Of a stretch of DNA of 64,000 nucleotides, positions 27,097 to 35,143 are shown one piece after another. Position 1 is the stretch's first letter. Every line of letters starts with the position of its first letter. The DNA lies in the NCBI RefSeq assembly GCF_022179765.1, contig NZ_BPRE01000002.1, positions 186,001-250,000 of the forward strand, read 5' to 3'. The DNA is from Methylorubrum suomiense (GTDB taxonomy: Bacteria > Pseudomonadota > Alphaproteobacteria > Rhizobiales > Beijerinckiaceae). Position numbers and translations under genes: made by a program. The notes under the pieces were generated by a model. It did no database searches, was not told the origin of the DNA, and saw only the letters and a list, made by a program, of their open reading frames with translations.

Positions 27097-27566
27097 GGAT
27101 GGCCTCCCACGCCTGCCGCGTCGACGCGGGCGACCGTGAACGTGCGGTACACCTCGTCCCCCGTTTCGCGGATAGAGACGTACTCGCCCTCGATGAAGGC
27201 GTGTGTGCCAAGCCGGTAGCCGGGCTCGTCGTACTCGTTCGTCCAGTCCTCGTAGTCGATCAGCCAGGTGGCGCCGCCATCGCCGCCGGCGCGGTGCACG
27301 AGGCGACCGTGCCGGTCGCGTTCGCCCGTCCAGAAGCGGCGCACGCGGCAGTGGTCACGGGCGTCACGCCAGAGCACCGAGTCGAGGCGTCCGTCTGGGC
27401 TGAGCGGTGCCACGATCTCGTAGCCGCGGCCCGCGCTGCCGTCGGGATGCTCCGGGCAGCGCGCCAGCGTCAGGGTCACCCGGTGCAGCGTCGCCGGAGC
27501 ACCCGGCTTCCCGGGCCGCACGAACCGCGAGGCGATGGCGTCGATGCCGTGCGTTCCATGGGACAT
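27093..27566 (-). CDS. Conserved hypothetical protein, 157 aa
   Basis: Beta-rich soluble protein: VTLTLARCPEHPDGSAGRGY, VLWRDARDHCRVRRFWTGE, TWLIDYEDWTNEYDEPGYRL, FIEGEYVSIRE. Family not recognised. The ATG at 27566 has GGAGATCCGCC upstream. It follows the BON gene by 11 bp and overlaps the 64-aa gene, so the three form one transcription unit with the box upstream of the BON gene. Confidence 0.7.
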   Translation of the reverse strand: MSHGTHGIDAIASRFVRPGKPGAPATLHRVTLTLARCPEHPDGSAGRGYEIVAPLSPDGRLDSVLWRDARDHCRVRRFWTGERDRHGRLVHRAGGDGGATWLIDYEDWTNEYDEPGYRLGTHAFIEGEYVSIRETGDEVYRTFTVARVDAAGVGGHP

Positions 27567-27577
27567 GGCGGATCTCC

Positions 27578-28228
27578 TCAGCTCAGGGCGACGATGCGGT
27601 CCTCGACGGCGCGCACGCCCGGCACCGACCAAGCCGCGCGCTCGGCGGCGTCGCGCTCGGCCCACGCCGTCACGGCACCTTCCAGCGTGACCTTGTCGCC
27701 CTCGACCCGGACGGTGATGCTGTCGGCCTCGAACATCGCGCCGCGCTTGAACGCTTCCAGGATCTTGTCCTTGATCAGGGTCGGCCGGACCTCCGGCCTG
27801 ACCTCGATGAGGTTCGACACGCCGACGACGCCGGAGAGCTTCCTCACGGCGGCCTCGGCTCCCATCGCCTGGTACTGCCAGGGCACCGCGCCGGTGAGCG
27901 TGATCCAGCCCTTTGCGACCTTCACCTGGATGGCGCTTTTCGGGAGGTGAACCGACCAGTCGATGATGGCGAGCGCCCTGGCGGCGATCTGGTCGTCCTC
28001 GATCTTCTTGGCCTCGGCGTACCGGACCTGGATCTCCTGGGCGATGGCGCGCACGCCCTTCACGCGGCGCGCCGCGTTCTCTGCCTCCACCTTCTCGGCG
28101 TAGCTGCCGACGTGGCCCGTCAGGGTGACGACCCCCTCCGAGACCACGACGCCGATCTCGGCCGCGTCGAGGCTGGGGTCGAAGTCGAGCTCGTCGAGTA
28201 CGTCGCGGCGCAGGTCCTTGTCGGTCAT
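27578..28228 (-). CDS. Triple BON-domain protein, 216 aa
   Basis: Third paralogue of this family: SEGVVTLTGHV, AKGWITLTGAV and EGDKVTLEGAV mark the three BON domains. It starts MTDKDLRRDVLDELDFDPSL at 28228 with GGGAGGGACG upstream. A FixK/FNR-like box 67 bp upstream lies inside the remains of the DUF1476-like gene. The frame upstream is open into that broken gene, so read-through could make a fusion protein (see findings). Confidence 0.85.
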   Translation of the reverse strand: MTDKDLRRDVLDELDFDPSLDAAEIGVVVSEGVVTLTGHVGSYAEKVEAENAARRVKGVRAIAQEIQVRYAEAKKIEDDQIAARALAIIDWSVHLPKSAIQVKVAKGWITLTGAVPWQYQAMGAEAAVRKLSGVVGVSNLIEVRPEVRPTLIKDKILEAFKRGAMFEADSITVRVEGDKVTLEGAVTAWAERDAAERAAWSVPGVRAVEDRIVALS

Positions 28229-28280
28229 GGCGTCCCTCCCGGTTGCCGTCCTTGTCGAAGCGATGTCGAGTCTGGACGCC

Positions 28281-28624
28281 TCAGGCGGACGAACCTTGAT
28301 CCAGCGCAACGCCGACGCGTTCCGCGGCCCGGGCGAGCGCGGCGCATTCCTCCATCTCCCTGCGGAGGGACGGAGCGTCTCGTCGATGCCGGCGGCTCCG
28401 AGTTCCGCCTGAAGCATCTCCAGGAGCGGCTCGTCGGCGGTGACGACGCCACGGTCCGTGAAGGACTCGATGAAGCGGCCGGCCGCATCCTTCTCCAGGC
28501 GCATCCGCTCGCAGGCCCAACCCGCCAGGAGCAGGTTGCGCCGCGTGCGCACGCGGAAGCGCCGCTCCTCGTCGTGCACGAAGCGGCGCTCGAAGGCCTG
28601 CTCGCGCTCGTCGAAGGTGGTCAT
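28281..28624 (-). pseudogene. DUF1476 (ATP synthase inhibitor zeta-like) gene, frameshifted
   Basis: From the ATG at 28624 the frame reads MTTFDEREQAFERRFVHDEE and RTRRNLLLAGWACERMRL, matching the alphaproteobacterial zeta subunit that inhibits F1-ATPase. Near 28371 the family-like sequence moves to another frame: SLRREMEECAALARAAERVG, ending at 28281. One missing base explains this; the restored protein would be about 114 aa (family about 105). A FixK/FNR box is 88 bp upstream. It may be a stress paralogue of the normal zeta gene. Confidence 0.7.
28296..28309. promoter_or_regulatory. FixK/FNR-like box TTGATCCAGCGCAA
   Basis: Lies 67 bp upstream of the BON gene ATG at 28228, inside the 3-prime end of the DUF1476-like remnant. 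Confidence 0.6.
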
Positions 28625-28712
28625 GGGGAACGTCCATATCGCTACCACGGGGACCATGCCGGGCGTGCCCGCCGACCGACGGGCGATCATCCGACGGCTG
28701 CGGAGGCCGGCC

Positions 28713-28726
28713 TTGATCTGGCTCAA
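28713..28726. promoter_or_regulatory. FixK/FNR-like box TTGATCTGGCTCAA
   Basis: Lies 88 bp upstream of the DUF1476-like ATG at 28624 (minus strand). Confidence 0.6.
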
Positions 28727-28791
28727 GGCCCAGCGCTCCTCTGGCGGCGGCGTCCGGGTCCGGCCCGAACCTCCCGATTGACCGCCGAGCT

Positions 28792-28805
28792 TTGACGCAG
28801 ATCAA
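28792..28805. promoter_or_regulatory. FixK/FNR-like box TTGACGCAGATCAA
   Basis: Perfect right half ATCAA. It lies 72 bp upstream of the small interrupted plus-strand gene at 28878. Confidence 0.6.
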
Positions 28806-28877
28806 GGCCGGTCGGGAACGCCCGTCGTTCAAGCAGCGGAGACCGCAATCTGTCTGGCAATGCCCTCGGAGCCAGCC

Positions 28878-29048
28878 ATGCCCGAACGTCGCCAGGTCAC
28901 CCCCGCGCCGTCGCACCCGCAGGATCAAGGCATCCCGGCGAAACCATCCTAGGACGGGGGCGCGAAGTCCGACGACCAGGGCGTTCCCCTGGCGGCCTCG
29001 GCCCTCGTCATCGCGGTGGTCCTGCTCGTCGTGAGCACCATGGCCTGA
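28878..29048 (+). pseudogene. Small tail-anchored membrane protein with an internal amber codon
   Basis: ATG at 28878 opens MPERRQVTPAPSHPQDQGIP, then a TAG at 28950-28952 (codon 25). The same frame then continues DDQGVPLAASALVIAVVLLV to a TGA at 29046. The downstream part is a clean membrane helix, and the gene sits the usual distance after a FixK/FNR-like box, so a real 56-codon gene with one nonsense change is likely. Function unknown. Confidence 0.5.
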
Positions 29049-29102
29049 CATGGCGGCGGGTTCGCGCCGCCCCGATGCGACTCCCGCCGCGGCGGGTCAC
29101 CC

Positions 29103-29540
29103 ATGAGCCCTACGGAGCCCGCCATGCCCTCTTCCGCCGACAAGCCGGAGCCGTTCGATCCCCTCGGCATCGCCGCCGCCATGGGCGAGTGGTGCTGCCT
29201 TCTCAAGGCGGCGCAGGAACTCCGGGACGTCGACGCGGAGATGATGGACACGATGCTGGAAGCCGACGCGGCCGGTACGACGCCCGTAGGCCCGGAAGCC
29301 GCCACGAAGGTGCGCAGCATCGCGAACCTGATGCGAAGCCTGAACCTCGACCCCGAGGCCATCCGGCGGAACGAGCCCGAGACCATGCGCAGGCTTGAGG
29401 CGGCTTGCCTGGGCTGCACGGAACGCAGGCGCTGTGCCCGCGAGCTCTGGGTCGGGACCGACGCCGGCACCTACCAGGAATTCTGCCCGAACGCGGCCCC
29501 GCTTGACCACCTGCGACGCCTGCGCAGGGGTTCGTGCTAG
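29103..29540 (+). CDS. DUF6455-like cysteine-motif protein, 145 aa
   Basis: Mostly helical soluble protein ending in a cysteine-rich segment, CLGCTERRRCARELW then YQEFCPNAA. This matches the DUF6455 pattern (C-x2-C-x5-C, later C-P-N-A) found in alphaproteobacteria; function unknown, possibly metal or cluster binding. The start at 29103 (second ATG at 29124) is 54 bp after the small interrupted gene, so it could share that promoter. Confidence 0.7.
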   Translation: MSPTEPAMPSSADKPEPFDPLGIAAAMGEWCCLLKAAQELRDVDAEMMDTMLEADAAGTTPVGPEAATKVRSIANLMRSLNLDPEAIRRNEPETMRRLEAACLGCTERRRCARELWVGTDAGTYQEFCPNAAPLDHLRRLRRGSC

Positions 29541-29581
29541 GGGGAACGAAGGTTTGAGTGCCAGAGCCGTCGCTGCCTGCC

Positions 29582-30754
29582 TTAGGCCGCGATGCGCGAC
29601 CCTTGCTGCTGGAGGCAGGTCCATCGACCGTCCTCCGACTGCCTGATCAGCGCGAAATAGGCGCATCGCGGCTCCACCTCTGGCAAGGCCACGCCCAAGC
29701 GGTCGAGATACTTCACCTTGAACGACGCCATCGATTGCGCCCGGAAGCTCATGTTCTCAAGTGAGGGTCCCTTGAGGAGGTTCGCCGACCCGGAAAAAAC
29801 CTCGCAGCCCGTGTCCGACATCCCGGCGTAGAACTTGGCGTGGAAGTCCTGCTTGCGCAGGTTGGCGGCGACGAGCTTGTTTTCGAGGCCGTACTCGGCA
29901 AGGAGTCTGTGATCGAGTCCGTCCACCTCCTCCAGTACCTTCTTGTAGCTGGTGAACGAGGCGCTTCGCGTCACGAACGCCGATTTCCTGGGATCGAGCA
30001 GCGAGAGGACCGCTTGCCAGGCATTGAGCTTCTGCGCCGCCTTGAGGTACTGGTGCCCCACGAAGGGGACGGTCACCAGAATGCGGTCCACGGTCAGGTG
30101 CCACCGGATCGCAAGCTTGTGCAGGAAGGACATCGCCTCGTCCTTGCTGAAAAGTCCGTCGAGCGTCTCGGGCAGGTCGGCCCCGGACACGTCGGCGAGG
30201 AGAAACTCATCGACGGGCTGAGGCTCCCCGTCCCACGCGAACTTGGCGTAGAAGGTCGCGCGATGACCGGCGCCGCACGTGCAGGGTACGTCGACATGAG
30301 CGACGACGTGCTCGTACTCCGGCACTCGGTTGCTCGCCAGGCAGTGGGTTATCGCCGAGCCGTACGCGGCCTGGATGTCGCCGGCGGCCGCCAGCAGGGC
30401 CGCCCTTGCGGCCTGTTCAAGGTTTTCACCGACTTCGCCGCAGACGTAGAGCGGCTTGGCGCCGTAATCGAACCGGTGGCGAACCTCGTTCATCTTCAGG
30501 TTGTGCTGAACAATGGCCGTCGCCAGGATCGCGGGGTCGCCCTCGTAGGCGCCGTCGTGCCTTTCCGCGATGTGGTACGCGGCCCCCGACTCATCGGGGT
30601 TCATCACTTGAATGACGAACCGCTTCGAGCAGGAGCAGCAGTCCAGCCCCCACCACCCCTTATCGTTCACGGCAGTGAACTTCACTTCCGTGTAAGGGTG
30701 CGGCGTCGCGCAGTGCGGACACTTGGCAACCCTCTCGCGGCGTCCGTGAACCAT
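29582..30754 (-). CDS. Zinc-ribbon plus PLD-like domain protein, 390 aa
   Basis: The N-terminus has two CxxC pairs (CPHCATPHPY and CCSCSKRF), a zinc ribbon. Near residue 330 is HAKFYAGMSDTGCEVFSGSA, a phospholipase-D-type HxK motif followed by GSANL. Only one HKD-like motif is visible, so an active enzyme would need dimerisation, as in Nuc or BfiI nucleases. The middle contains a second cysteine group (CTCGAGH). Possible nuclease or defence protein; no partner genes or FixK/FNR box found. Confidence 0.65.
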   Translation of the reverse strand: MVHGRRERVAKCPHCATPHPYTEVKFTAVNDKGWWGLDCCSCSKRFVIQVMNPDESGAAYHIAERHDGAYEGDPAILATAIVQHNLKMNEVRHRFDYGAKPLYVCGEVGENLEQAARAALLAAAGDIQAAYGSAITHCLASNRVPEYEHVVAHVDVPCTCGAGHRATFYAKFAWDGEPQPVDEFLLADVSGADLPETLDGLFSKDEAMSFLHKLAIRWHLTVDRILVTVPFVGHQYLKAAQKLNAWQAVLSLLDPRKSAFVTRSASFTSYKKVLEEVDGLDHRLLAEYGLENKLVAANLRKQDFHAKFYAGMSDTGCEVFSGSANLLKGPSLENMSFRAQSMASFKVKYLDRLGVALPEVEPRCAYFALIRQSEDGRWTCLQQQGSRIAA

Positions 30755-30982
30755 GTAGCGACCATCCGATGCCGAGACGCCCGTCGGGCTTCGGCCGTCA
30801 GGATATCACGGTGGCGGTCGTGGAAAGGCATGGTGCTGCCCCTGCGCCGCGATGACGCCCCGGATGGGTGAGCCGCGACGCCTCTCTCACGGCGACCGGC
30901 AGGTATCGCCGCGCACGGGAGTCCTTGCCGGGCTTGGCTCGTTCTCGTTGACCCGCGCCTGGCCCCTGCAAGGCGGCCTCGC

Positions 30983-31669
30983 TCAATCCTCGACCACGCG
31001 GCGGAGCCGGGCCCGGCGGAGGCTGACCTGCCGGGCGCCGATGCGCTGCAGGGCCCCGTCCTCCTCCAGTTCCGTGAGGGTGCGCGACACGGTCTCGATG
31101 GTGAGGCCGAGGTAGTCTGCGATGTCGCGCCGGGTCATAGGCAGGTCGAAGGTGCCGGTGCCGCCCAGGCGCCCGTCGACCTCCATCAGGAAGGTCGCGA
31201 CGCGCTCCACGGCCGAGCGGCGCCCGAGCAGCAGCATGTGGTCCTGTGCGTAGCGGAGGCCGCTCGCCGCCATGCCCCAGAGCTGGCAGGCGACCTCGGC
31301 GCTACGGGTCGCGGCACGCTCGATCCCGCGCCGGCGGAAGACGAGCACCCGGGTGTCCGACAGGGCCTCGGCCGTGTGGCGGTGGGTCTCGCCTTGCTCG
31401 AACTCGAACAGGTCGCCGGGCAAGTGGAAGCCGGTGATCTGGCGCCGGCCGTCGCTCAGCACCTTGTGGGTGCGCACCGCGCCGCCGAGGACCTTGTAGA
31501 CGAACTCGGCCTCCTCGCCCTCGCCGTAGACCTCTTCCTCGCGTGCGTAGGAGAAGGGCGTCCCGATGAGCTCGGGGCAGCCGGCGAACAGAAAGCACTC
31601 CGGCTTGGCGCCTACGGGGATGTTCGTGATGACATGCGGAACGCCGGAAAGGGTGATCTCGTTGGCCAT
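30983..31669 (-). CDS. CRP/FNR-family transcription activator, FixK-like, 228 aa
   Basis: Cyclic-nucleotide-like sensor domain (about 40-150) and winged HTH (about 170-228). The recognition helix reads LTIETVSRTLTELEEDG, with the E-x-x-S-R residues that in FNR and FixK contact TTGAT half-sites. The N-terminus has only two cysteines (C25, C31), not the CX2CX5C cluster of oxygen-sensing FNR, so it is a FixK-type activator driven by another sensor. It lies beside fixLJ and is the best candidate for binding the 17 boxes. ATG at 31669 follows GGAGACGAGCG. Confidence 0.88.
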   Translation of the reverse strand: MANEITLSGVPHVITNIPVGAKPECFLFAGCPELIGTPFSYAREEEVYGEGEEAEFVYKVLGGAVRTHKVLSDGRRQITGFHLPGDLFEFEQGETHRHTAEALSDTRVLVFRRRGIERAATRSAEVACQLWGMAASGLRYAQDHMLLLGRRSAVERVATFLMEVDGRLGGTGTFDLPMTRRDIADYLGLTIETVSRTLTELEEDGALQRIGARQVSLRRARLRRVVED

Positions 31670-31763
31670 CGCTCGTCTCCTCGACCGCATCGGATGGACG
31701 GGAGAGTGACGGGGCCGCGGCGAGGGCGAAATTCCGGTCGGTCTCTTAAGCAGGCTCGCGTAA

Positions 31764-31778
31764 GGGCATCTACGTAGG
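31764..31778 (-). promoter_or_regulatory. Possible FixJ site upstream of the FixK-like gene
   Basis: The minus strand reads CCTACGTAGATGCCC, which resembles known FixJ targets (a TA-rich G-T-A core followed by a CCC run) in rhizobial fixK promoters. It lies 94-108 bp upstream of the start codon. The match is from memory and weak. Confidence 0.3.
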
Positions 31779-31791
31779 TCCGGCTCACCGC

Positions 31792-32010
31792 TCAGCCGAG
31801 CGCCGCGTACATCCAGCCGCCCGCATGGTCCGGGACCATGACCAAGCCGAAGCGGGACGCGAGCAGCGAAGCGACGGCGGTGGCGAGCCCGTAGGCCACC
31901 AAGGCCAGGATGAGCGTGACCGCGTCGGCTTGACGGCGCAGTCCATGGACCGACGCGCAGCCGGAGGTGAACGCAGCGGCAGCGACGAGCGCGAAGGGGT
32001 CGAATGGCAT
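31792..32010 (-). CDS. Small membrane protein, 72 aa
   Basis: Two hydrophobic segments: one N-terminal (FDPFALVAAAAFTSGCASV) and one central (AVTLILALVAYGLATAVASL). Family unknown. The start at 32010 is chosen because a good box lies 58 bp upstream at 32069; the frame is open to 32082. Its 3-prime end is 122 bp from the FixK-like gene's start. Confidence 0.6.
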   Translation of the reverse strand: MPFDPFALVAAAAFTSGCASVHGLRRQADAVTLILALVAYGLATAVASLLASRFGLVMVPDHAGGWMYAALG

Positions 32011-32068
32011 GGCGGTCCTCGCGGATGGATCGGTCGTGCAGAGCATCATTCCGGCGGGCGGCATGGAA

Positions 32069-32082
32069 TTGACTGAGGTCAA
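32069..32082. promoter_or_regulatory. FixK/FNR-like box TTGACTGAGGTCAA
   Basis: A perfect inverted repeat in its outer five bases (TTGAC/GTCAA). It lies 58 bp upstream of the 72-aa gene start at 32010. Confidence 0.6.
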
Positions 32083-32128
32083 CTAGGCTTGCGGCGAAGG
32101 CACAGGCTGCACCTGGACGCTTGGCCGG

Positions 32129-32142
32129 TTGAGCTGGATCAA
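32129..32142. promoter_or_regulatory. FixK/FNR-like box TTGAGCTGGATCAA, no clear target
   Basis: Good match, but 118 bp from the start at 32010 and facing no recognised plus-strand gene before 32276. It may be a second site for the 72-aa gene or drive an untranslated RNA. Confidence 0.5.
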
Positions 32143-32275
32143 GGGAGAGGGACCTCGTCCCTGCCAGCCTCGGCGGACAGCCGGACCGGGGAAAGCGCAC
32201 GGCGACCCCCACGCTGCGCCCTGGGCCGATCCGCGCAAGCCGCCGCGCCCGCCAAGACCCGCGGCGGGCTGTTCC

Positions 32276-32668
32276 TCAAGCCTGGAAGGGGTGGCGAGTG
32301 CGGTCGTCCTCGGCGGCGATCATGCCCGCGAGCGCATCGAATGCGAGCGGCTTCTCGATCAGGGGAAGACCTGCGGCGCGCGCCCGCGTCCGGATACGCG
32401 GGTCGGGGTGGCCGGTGACGAGGACCACGGACACGCGCGGATCGAGGTCGCGCAGCCGGGCGAACACCTCCAGACCCTCCATGCCCGGCATGACTTGGTC
32501 GAGCAGCACCATGGCAGGGCTCGGGCCTGGAAAGGCTGCCAGCAACTCGCGGCCGCAGGCGAAGGTCTCGACCCGGTGGCCCTCGCTCTCAAGCAGGAAG
32601 CGGGTGGAGTGCAGGACGGCCGCGTCGTCGTCCACGACGTAGATGAGGGCTGAAGGGGCTGACGGCAT
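32276..32668 (-). CDS. Single receiver-domain response regulator, 130 aa
   Basis: FixJ/CheY-type receiver with no output domain: YVVDDDAAVLHSTRFLL (acidic pocket), VLLDQVMPGMEG (phospho-Asp), VVLVTGHPD (Thr switch) and LIEKPLAFDAL (Lys). The start at 32668 fits the box 73 bp upstream; an extension to 32755 would run through that box. Located just downstream of fixJ, it may act as a phosphate sink for FixL, like FixT-type feedback. Confidence 0.85.
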   Translation of the reverse strand: MPSAPSALIYVVDDDAAVLHSTRFLLESEGHRVETFACGRELLAAFPGPSPAMVLLDQVMPGMEGLEVFARLRDLDPRVSVVLVTGHPDPRIRTRARAAGLPLIEKPLAFDALAGMIAAEDDRTRHPFQA

Positions 32669-32741
32669 GGCGGTCGCCGGGGCTGCGCTATTCTCGGCCG
32701 GTAGGAAGCCGCCACCATGCGGGACCGCCCGGCCCCCTGCC

Positions 32742-32755
32742 TTGACCTGCCTCAA
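32742..32755. promoter_or_regulatory. FixK/FNR-like box TTGACCTGCCTCAA
   Basis: Between fixJ and the receiver gene, 73 bp upstream of the receiver start at 32668. Confidence 0.55.
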
Positions 32756-32762
32756 GCCTCGT

Positions 32763-33377
32763 TCATGCGATGCCGGCCAGCACCGCCCAGCGCACCAGTT
32801 CCTGCAGGTTCGCGGCCTGCGTCTTGGCCATGAGCTTCGCCCGGTAGATCTCGACGGTGCGCGGGCTGATGTCGAGGACGCGGCCGATCTCCTTACTGGT
32901 GCCCCCGGCGACGAGCTGGTCCAGCACCTGCCGCTCGCGCTCGCTCAGGGTGCCGATACGGCGCACGAACTCCCGAAGGCCCGGGTCGGCGGGCGCGGCC
33001 GGCCCCGCGCGCTCCAAGGCCGAGCGCAGCGCCTGGAGTAGCGCCTCGTCGTCGAAGGGCTTCTCGATGAAGTCGCAGGCACCGAGCTTCATCGCCTCGA
33101 CCGCGAGCGGGACGTCGCCGTGCCCGGTCATCATCACCACCGGCAGCGCGTGGCCCGCCGCCCGCAGGCGGCGGAGCAGCTCCAAACCGTCGACGTCGGG
33201 CATGCGGATGTCGGTCAGGACGGCTCCTCCGGCCGGCTTCGGGAGCCTGTCGAGCAGGTCTGTGCCGGCCTCGTAGAGCCGCACCTCGAAGCCCTCGGTG
33301 CCGAGCAGGAAGGCGACCGAGTCTCGCATGGCCTCGTCGTCGTCGACCACGTGCACGAGCTCATTTGCCATGCCCAT
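32763..33377 (-). CDS. fixJ: Two-component response regulator FixJ
   Basis: 204 aa, standard FixJ length. Receiver domain with [13 protein letters not shown], phospho-aspartate in [14 protein letters not shown] (about D56), TGHGD and IEKPF. A LuxR-type HTH follows at the C-terminus ([20 protein letters not shown] to [15 protein letters not shown]). Phospho-FixJ activates fixK-type genes. The ATG at 33377 (or 33371) overlaps the 3-prime end of fixL by 17 bp, so the pair is coupled. Confidence 0.92.
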   Translation of the reverse strand: MGMANELVHVVDDDEAMRDSVAFLLGTEGFEVRLYEAGTDLLDRLPKPAGGAVLTDIRMPDVDGLELLRRLRAAGHALPVVMMTGHGDVPLAVEAMKLGACDFIEKPFDDEALLQALRSALERAGPAAPADPGLREFVRRIGTLSERERQVLDQLVAGGTSKEIGRVLDISPRTVEIYRAKLMAKTQAANLQELVRWAVLAGIA

Positions 33378-34911
33378 CGTCCCCCTCTTGCGCCGCCGGC
33401 AAAGTCAGTCGGAAGGTCGCCCCGCCGGCGTCGTTGCGCGCGACCGTCAGGCGACCGCCATGCGCCTCGACGATGGTGCGGCAGATCGAGAGCCCGACGC
33501 CCATCCCGCTTGGCTTGGTCGTGACGAAGGGCTGGAACAGCCGGTCCGCCACCTCGTCCGAGATGCCCGGCCCCGTGTCCGACACCGCGATCTCGACGGT
33601 CTCCGGCCCGACCGGGCCGGCCTCGACCGTCAACTCGCGCCGGTCGCCGTGCTGCATCGCCTCGCGGGCGTTGCGCATCAGGTTGACCAGGACCTGCTGC
33701 ACCTGCACCCGGTCGGCCAGGACCGAGCCTGTCCCCGGGGCGAGCGCGACGCGTGCCGTCACCCCGTGCTCGCGGGCGCCGACGAGGGCGAGGGCGCTGG
33801 CCTCCTCGATCAGCCGCGCGACCGGCTCGACCCGCTTCTCGGTCTCGCCGCGGGCGACGAACTCGCGCAGGCGCCGGATGATCTGCCCGGCCCGAAGCGC
33901 CTGCTCGGCCGTCTTGTCGAGGACCTCCATCGTCCGCGCGGCGGTGTCCGGACCGGGCCGTGCCAGGAGGCGCTTGCAGCCCTTGGTGTAGTTGGCGATG
34001 GCGCCGAGCGGCTGGTTCAACTCGTGCGCGAGCGTGGCGGCCATCTCCCCCATCGCGCTCAGGCGCGAGACGTGCACGAGCTCGGACTGCAGTTCCTGAA
34101 GGCGGGCCTGGGTGTGCTGTCGCTCGGTCAGGTCGTTGATGAAGCCGGTAAAGTAGACCTGCTCCCCCGAGCGCATCTCGCCGATGGCGAGTTCCATCGG
34201 GAAGGTCGAGCCGTCCCGCCTCTGTCCCGTCACGACCCGATTGGTGCCGATGATGCGCCGCTCCCGCGTGCGCCGGTAGCGGTCGAGGTAGCCGTTGTGC
34301 TCGCCCCGCATCGGCTCGGGCATCAGGATGCGGACGTTCTCCCCGACCGCCTCGGCCGCCGCGAAGCCGAACAGGCGTTCGGCCGCCGCGCTGAACGAGT
34401 GGATGAGCCCGGCCTCGTCGATGACCACCATGGCCTCGGGCACGGTGTCGAGGATGGACCTCAGGTGCGCCTCGCGGGCACGCAGGTCCATCTCGGCCCG
34501 CTTCTGTTCGTCGATGCTGAGCACCACCCCGCGGTGACGGTGGGGACGGCCGTCCGCGTCGAGGCGCACGCGGCCGCGCGAGCGCAGCCAGTAGACATGC
34601 CCGTCGGGCTTCACGACGCGAAAGTCGACCTCGTAGCTGCCGCCCTCCCGCAGAGCCTTCTGAATGGAGTCGGCCCGGGCCCGGCGGTCGTCCGGGTGCA
34701 CGAGCGCCTGGGTCGCCGCGAAGGTGGTCAGCCGTTCGGGCGGCACGCCGAAGAGGCGCTCGCAGGTCGGCGAGACCGTCACGCGGCCGCTCGGGATATC
34801 CAGGGACCAGATGCAGACGCCGACCTCGTCGAGGGTCTGCCGCAGCTCCTCGACGGTCGACGTGCCGTCGCCGGCCTGAATCACGCTGGGCGCGTCGAGG
34901 GTGCCCGTCAT
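33361..34911 (-). CDS. fixL: Oxygen-sensing heme PAS histidine kinase FixL
   Basis: 516 aa, no membrane helices. First PAS about 20-140; second PAS (about 145-265) is the FixL heme domain: [12 protein letters not shown] gives the heme-ligand histidine (H205) and [11 protein letters not shown] the distal arginine (R225), 20 residues apart as in Bradyrhizobium FixL (H200/R220). The kinase core has phospho-His in [12 protein letters not shown] (H296), DTGPGIS and GVGLSICR. Oxygen loss from heme should switch on phosphorylation of FixJ. Soluble, so it senses cytoplasmic oxygen. Confidence 0.93.
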   Translation of the reverse strand: MTGTLDAPSVIQAGDGTSTVEELRQTLDEVGVCIWSLDIPSGRVTVSPTCERLFGVPPERLTTFAATQALVHPDDRRARADSIQKALREGGSYEVDFRVVKPDGHVYWLRSRGRVRLDADGRPHRHRGVVLSIDEQKRAEMDLRAREAHLRSILDTVPEAMVVIDEAGLIHSFSAAAERLFGFAAAEAVGENVRILMPEPMRGEHNGYLDRYRRTRERRIIGTNRVVTGQRRDGSTFPMELAIGEMRSGEQVYFTGFINDLTERQHTQARLQELQSELVHVSRLSAMGEMAATLAHELNQPLGAIANYTKGCKRLLARPGPDTAARTMEVLDKTAEQALRAGQIIRRLREFVARGETEKRVEPVARLIEEASALALVGAREHGVTARVALAPGTGSVLADRVQVQQVLVNLMRNAREAMQHGDRRELTVEAGPVGPETVEIAVSDTGPGISDEVADRLFQPFVTTKPSGMGVGLSICRTIVEAHGGRLTVARNDAGGATFRLTLPAAQEGDDGHGK

Positions 34912-35076
34912 CGCTCATGCCCCAGGGGAACCGTCCCCGCGCCGGGCCTGTGGAGGCGCCTGCCGCGGCTTGGCCGGCGCGCCGACCGATGGCGGACCCC
35001 CGGGTCCGGGGCCACCTCGGCTTCGCCGTTGCGAAGCTACCTCATGTCGAGGGTCGCGAACAGCCGTTCGGGGGAC

Positions 35077-35090
35077 TTGAGGTGGATCAA
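35077..35090. promoter_or_regulatory. FixK/FNR-like box TTGAGGTGGATCAA
   Basis: Right half ATCAA perfect. It lies 53 bp upstream of the usp ATG at 35144. Confidence 0.65.
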
Positions 35091-35143
35091 GGCCGGCGTA
35101 CCGGCGCGGGGCCAACCATGGGGTCCCGGTCCGGAGACGACCC

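Noticed and set aside
20771..29048. Amber codons as pyrrolysine or programmed read-through
   Set aside because: Only two cases, no associated genes or stem-loop signals seen; nonsense mutation is simpler.
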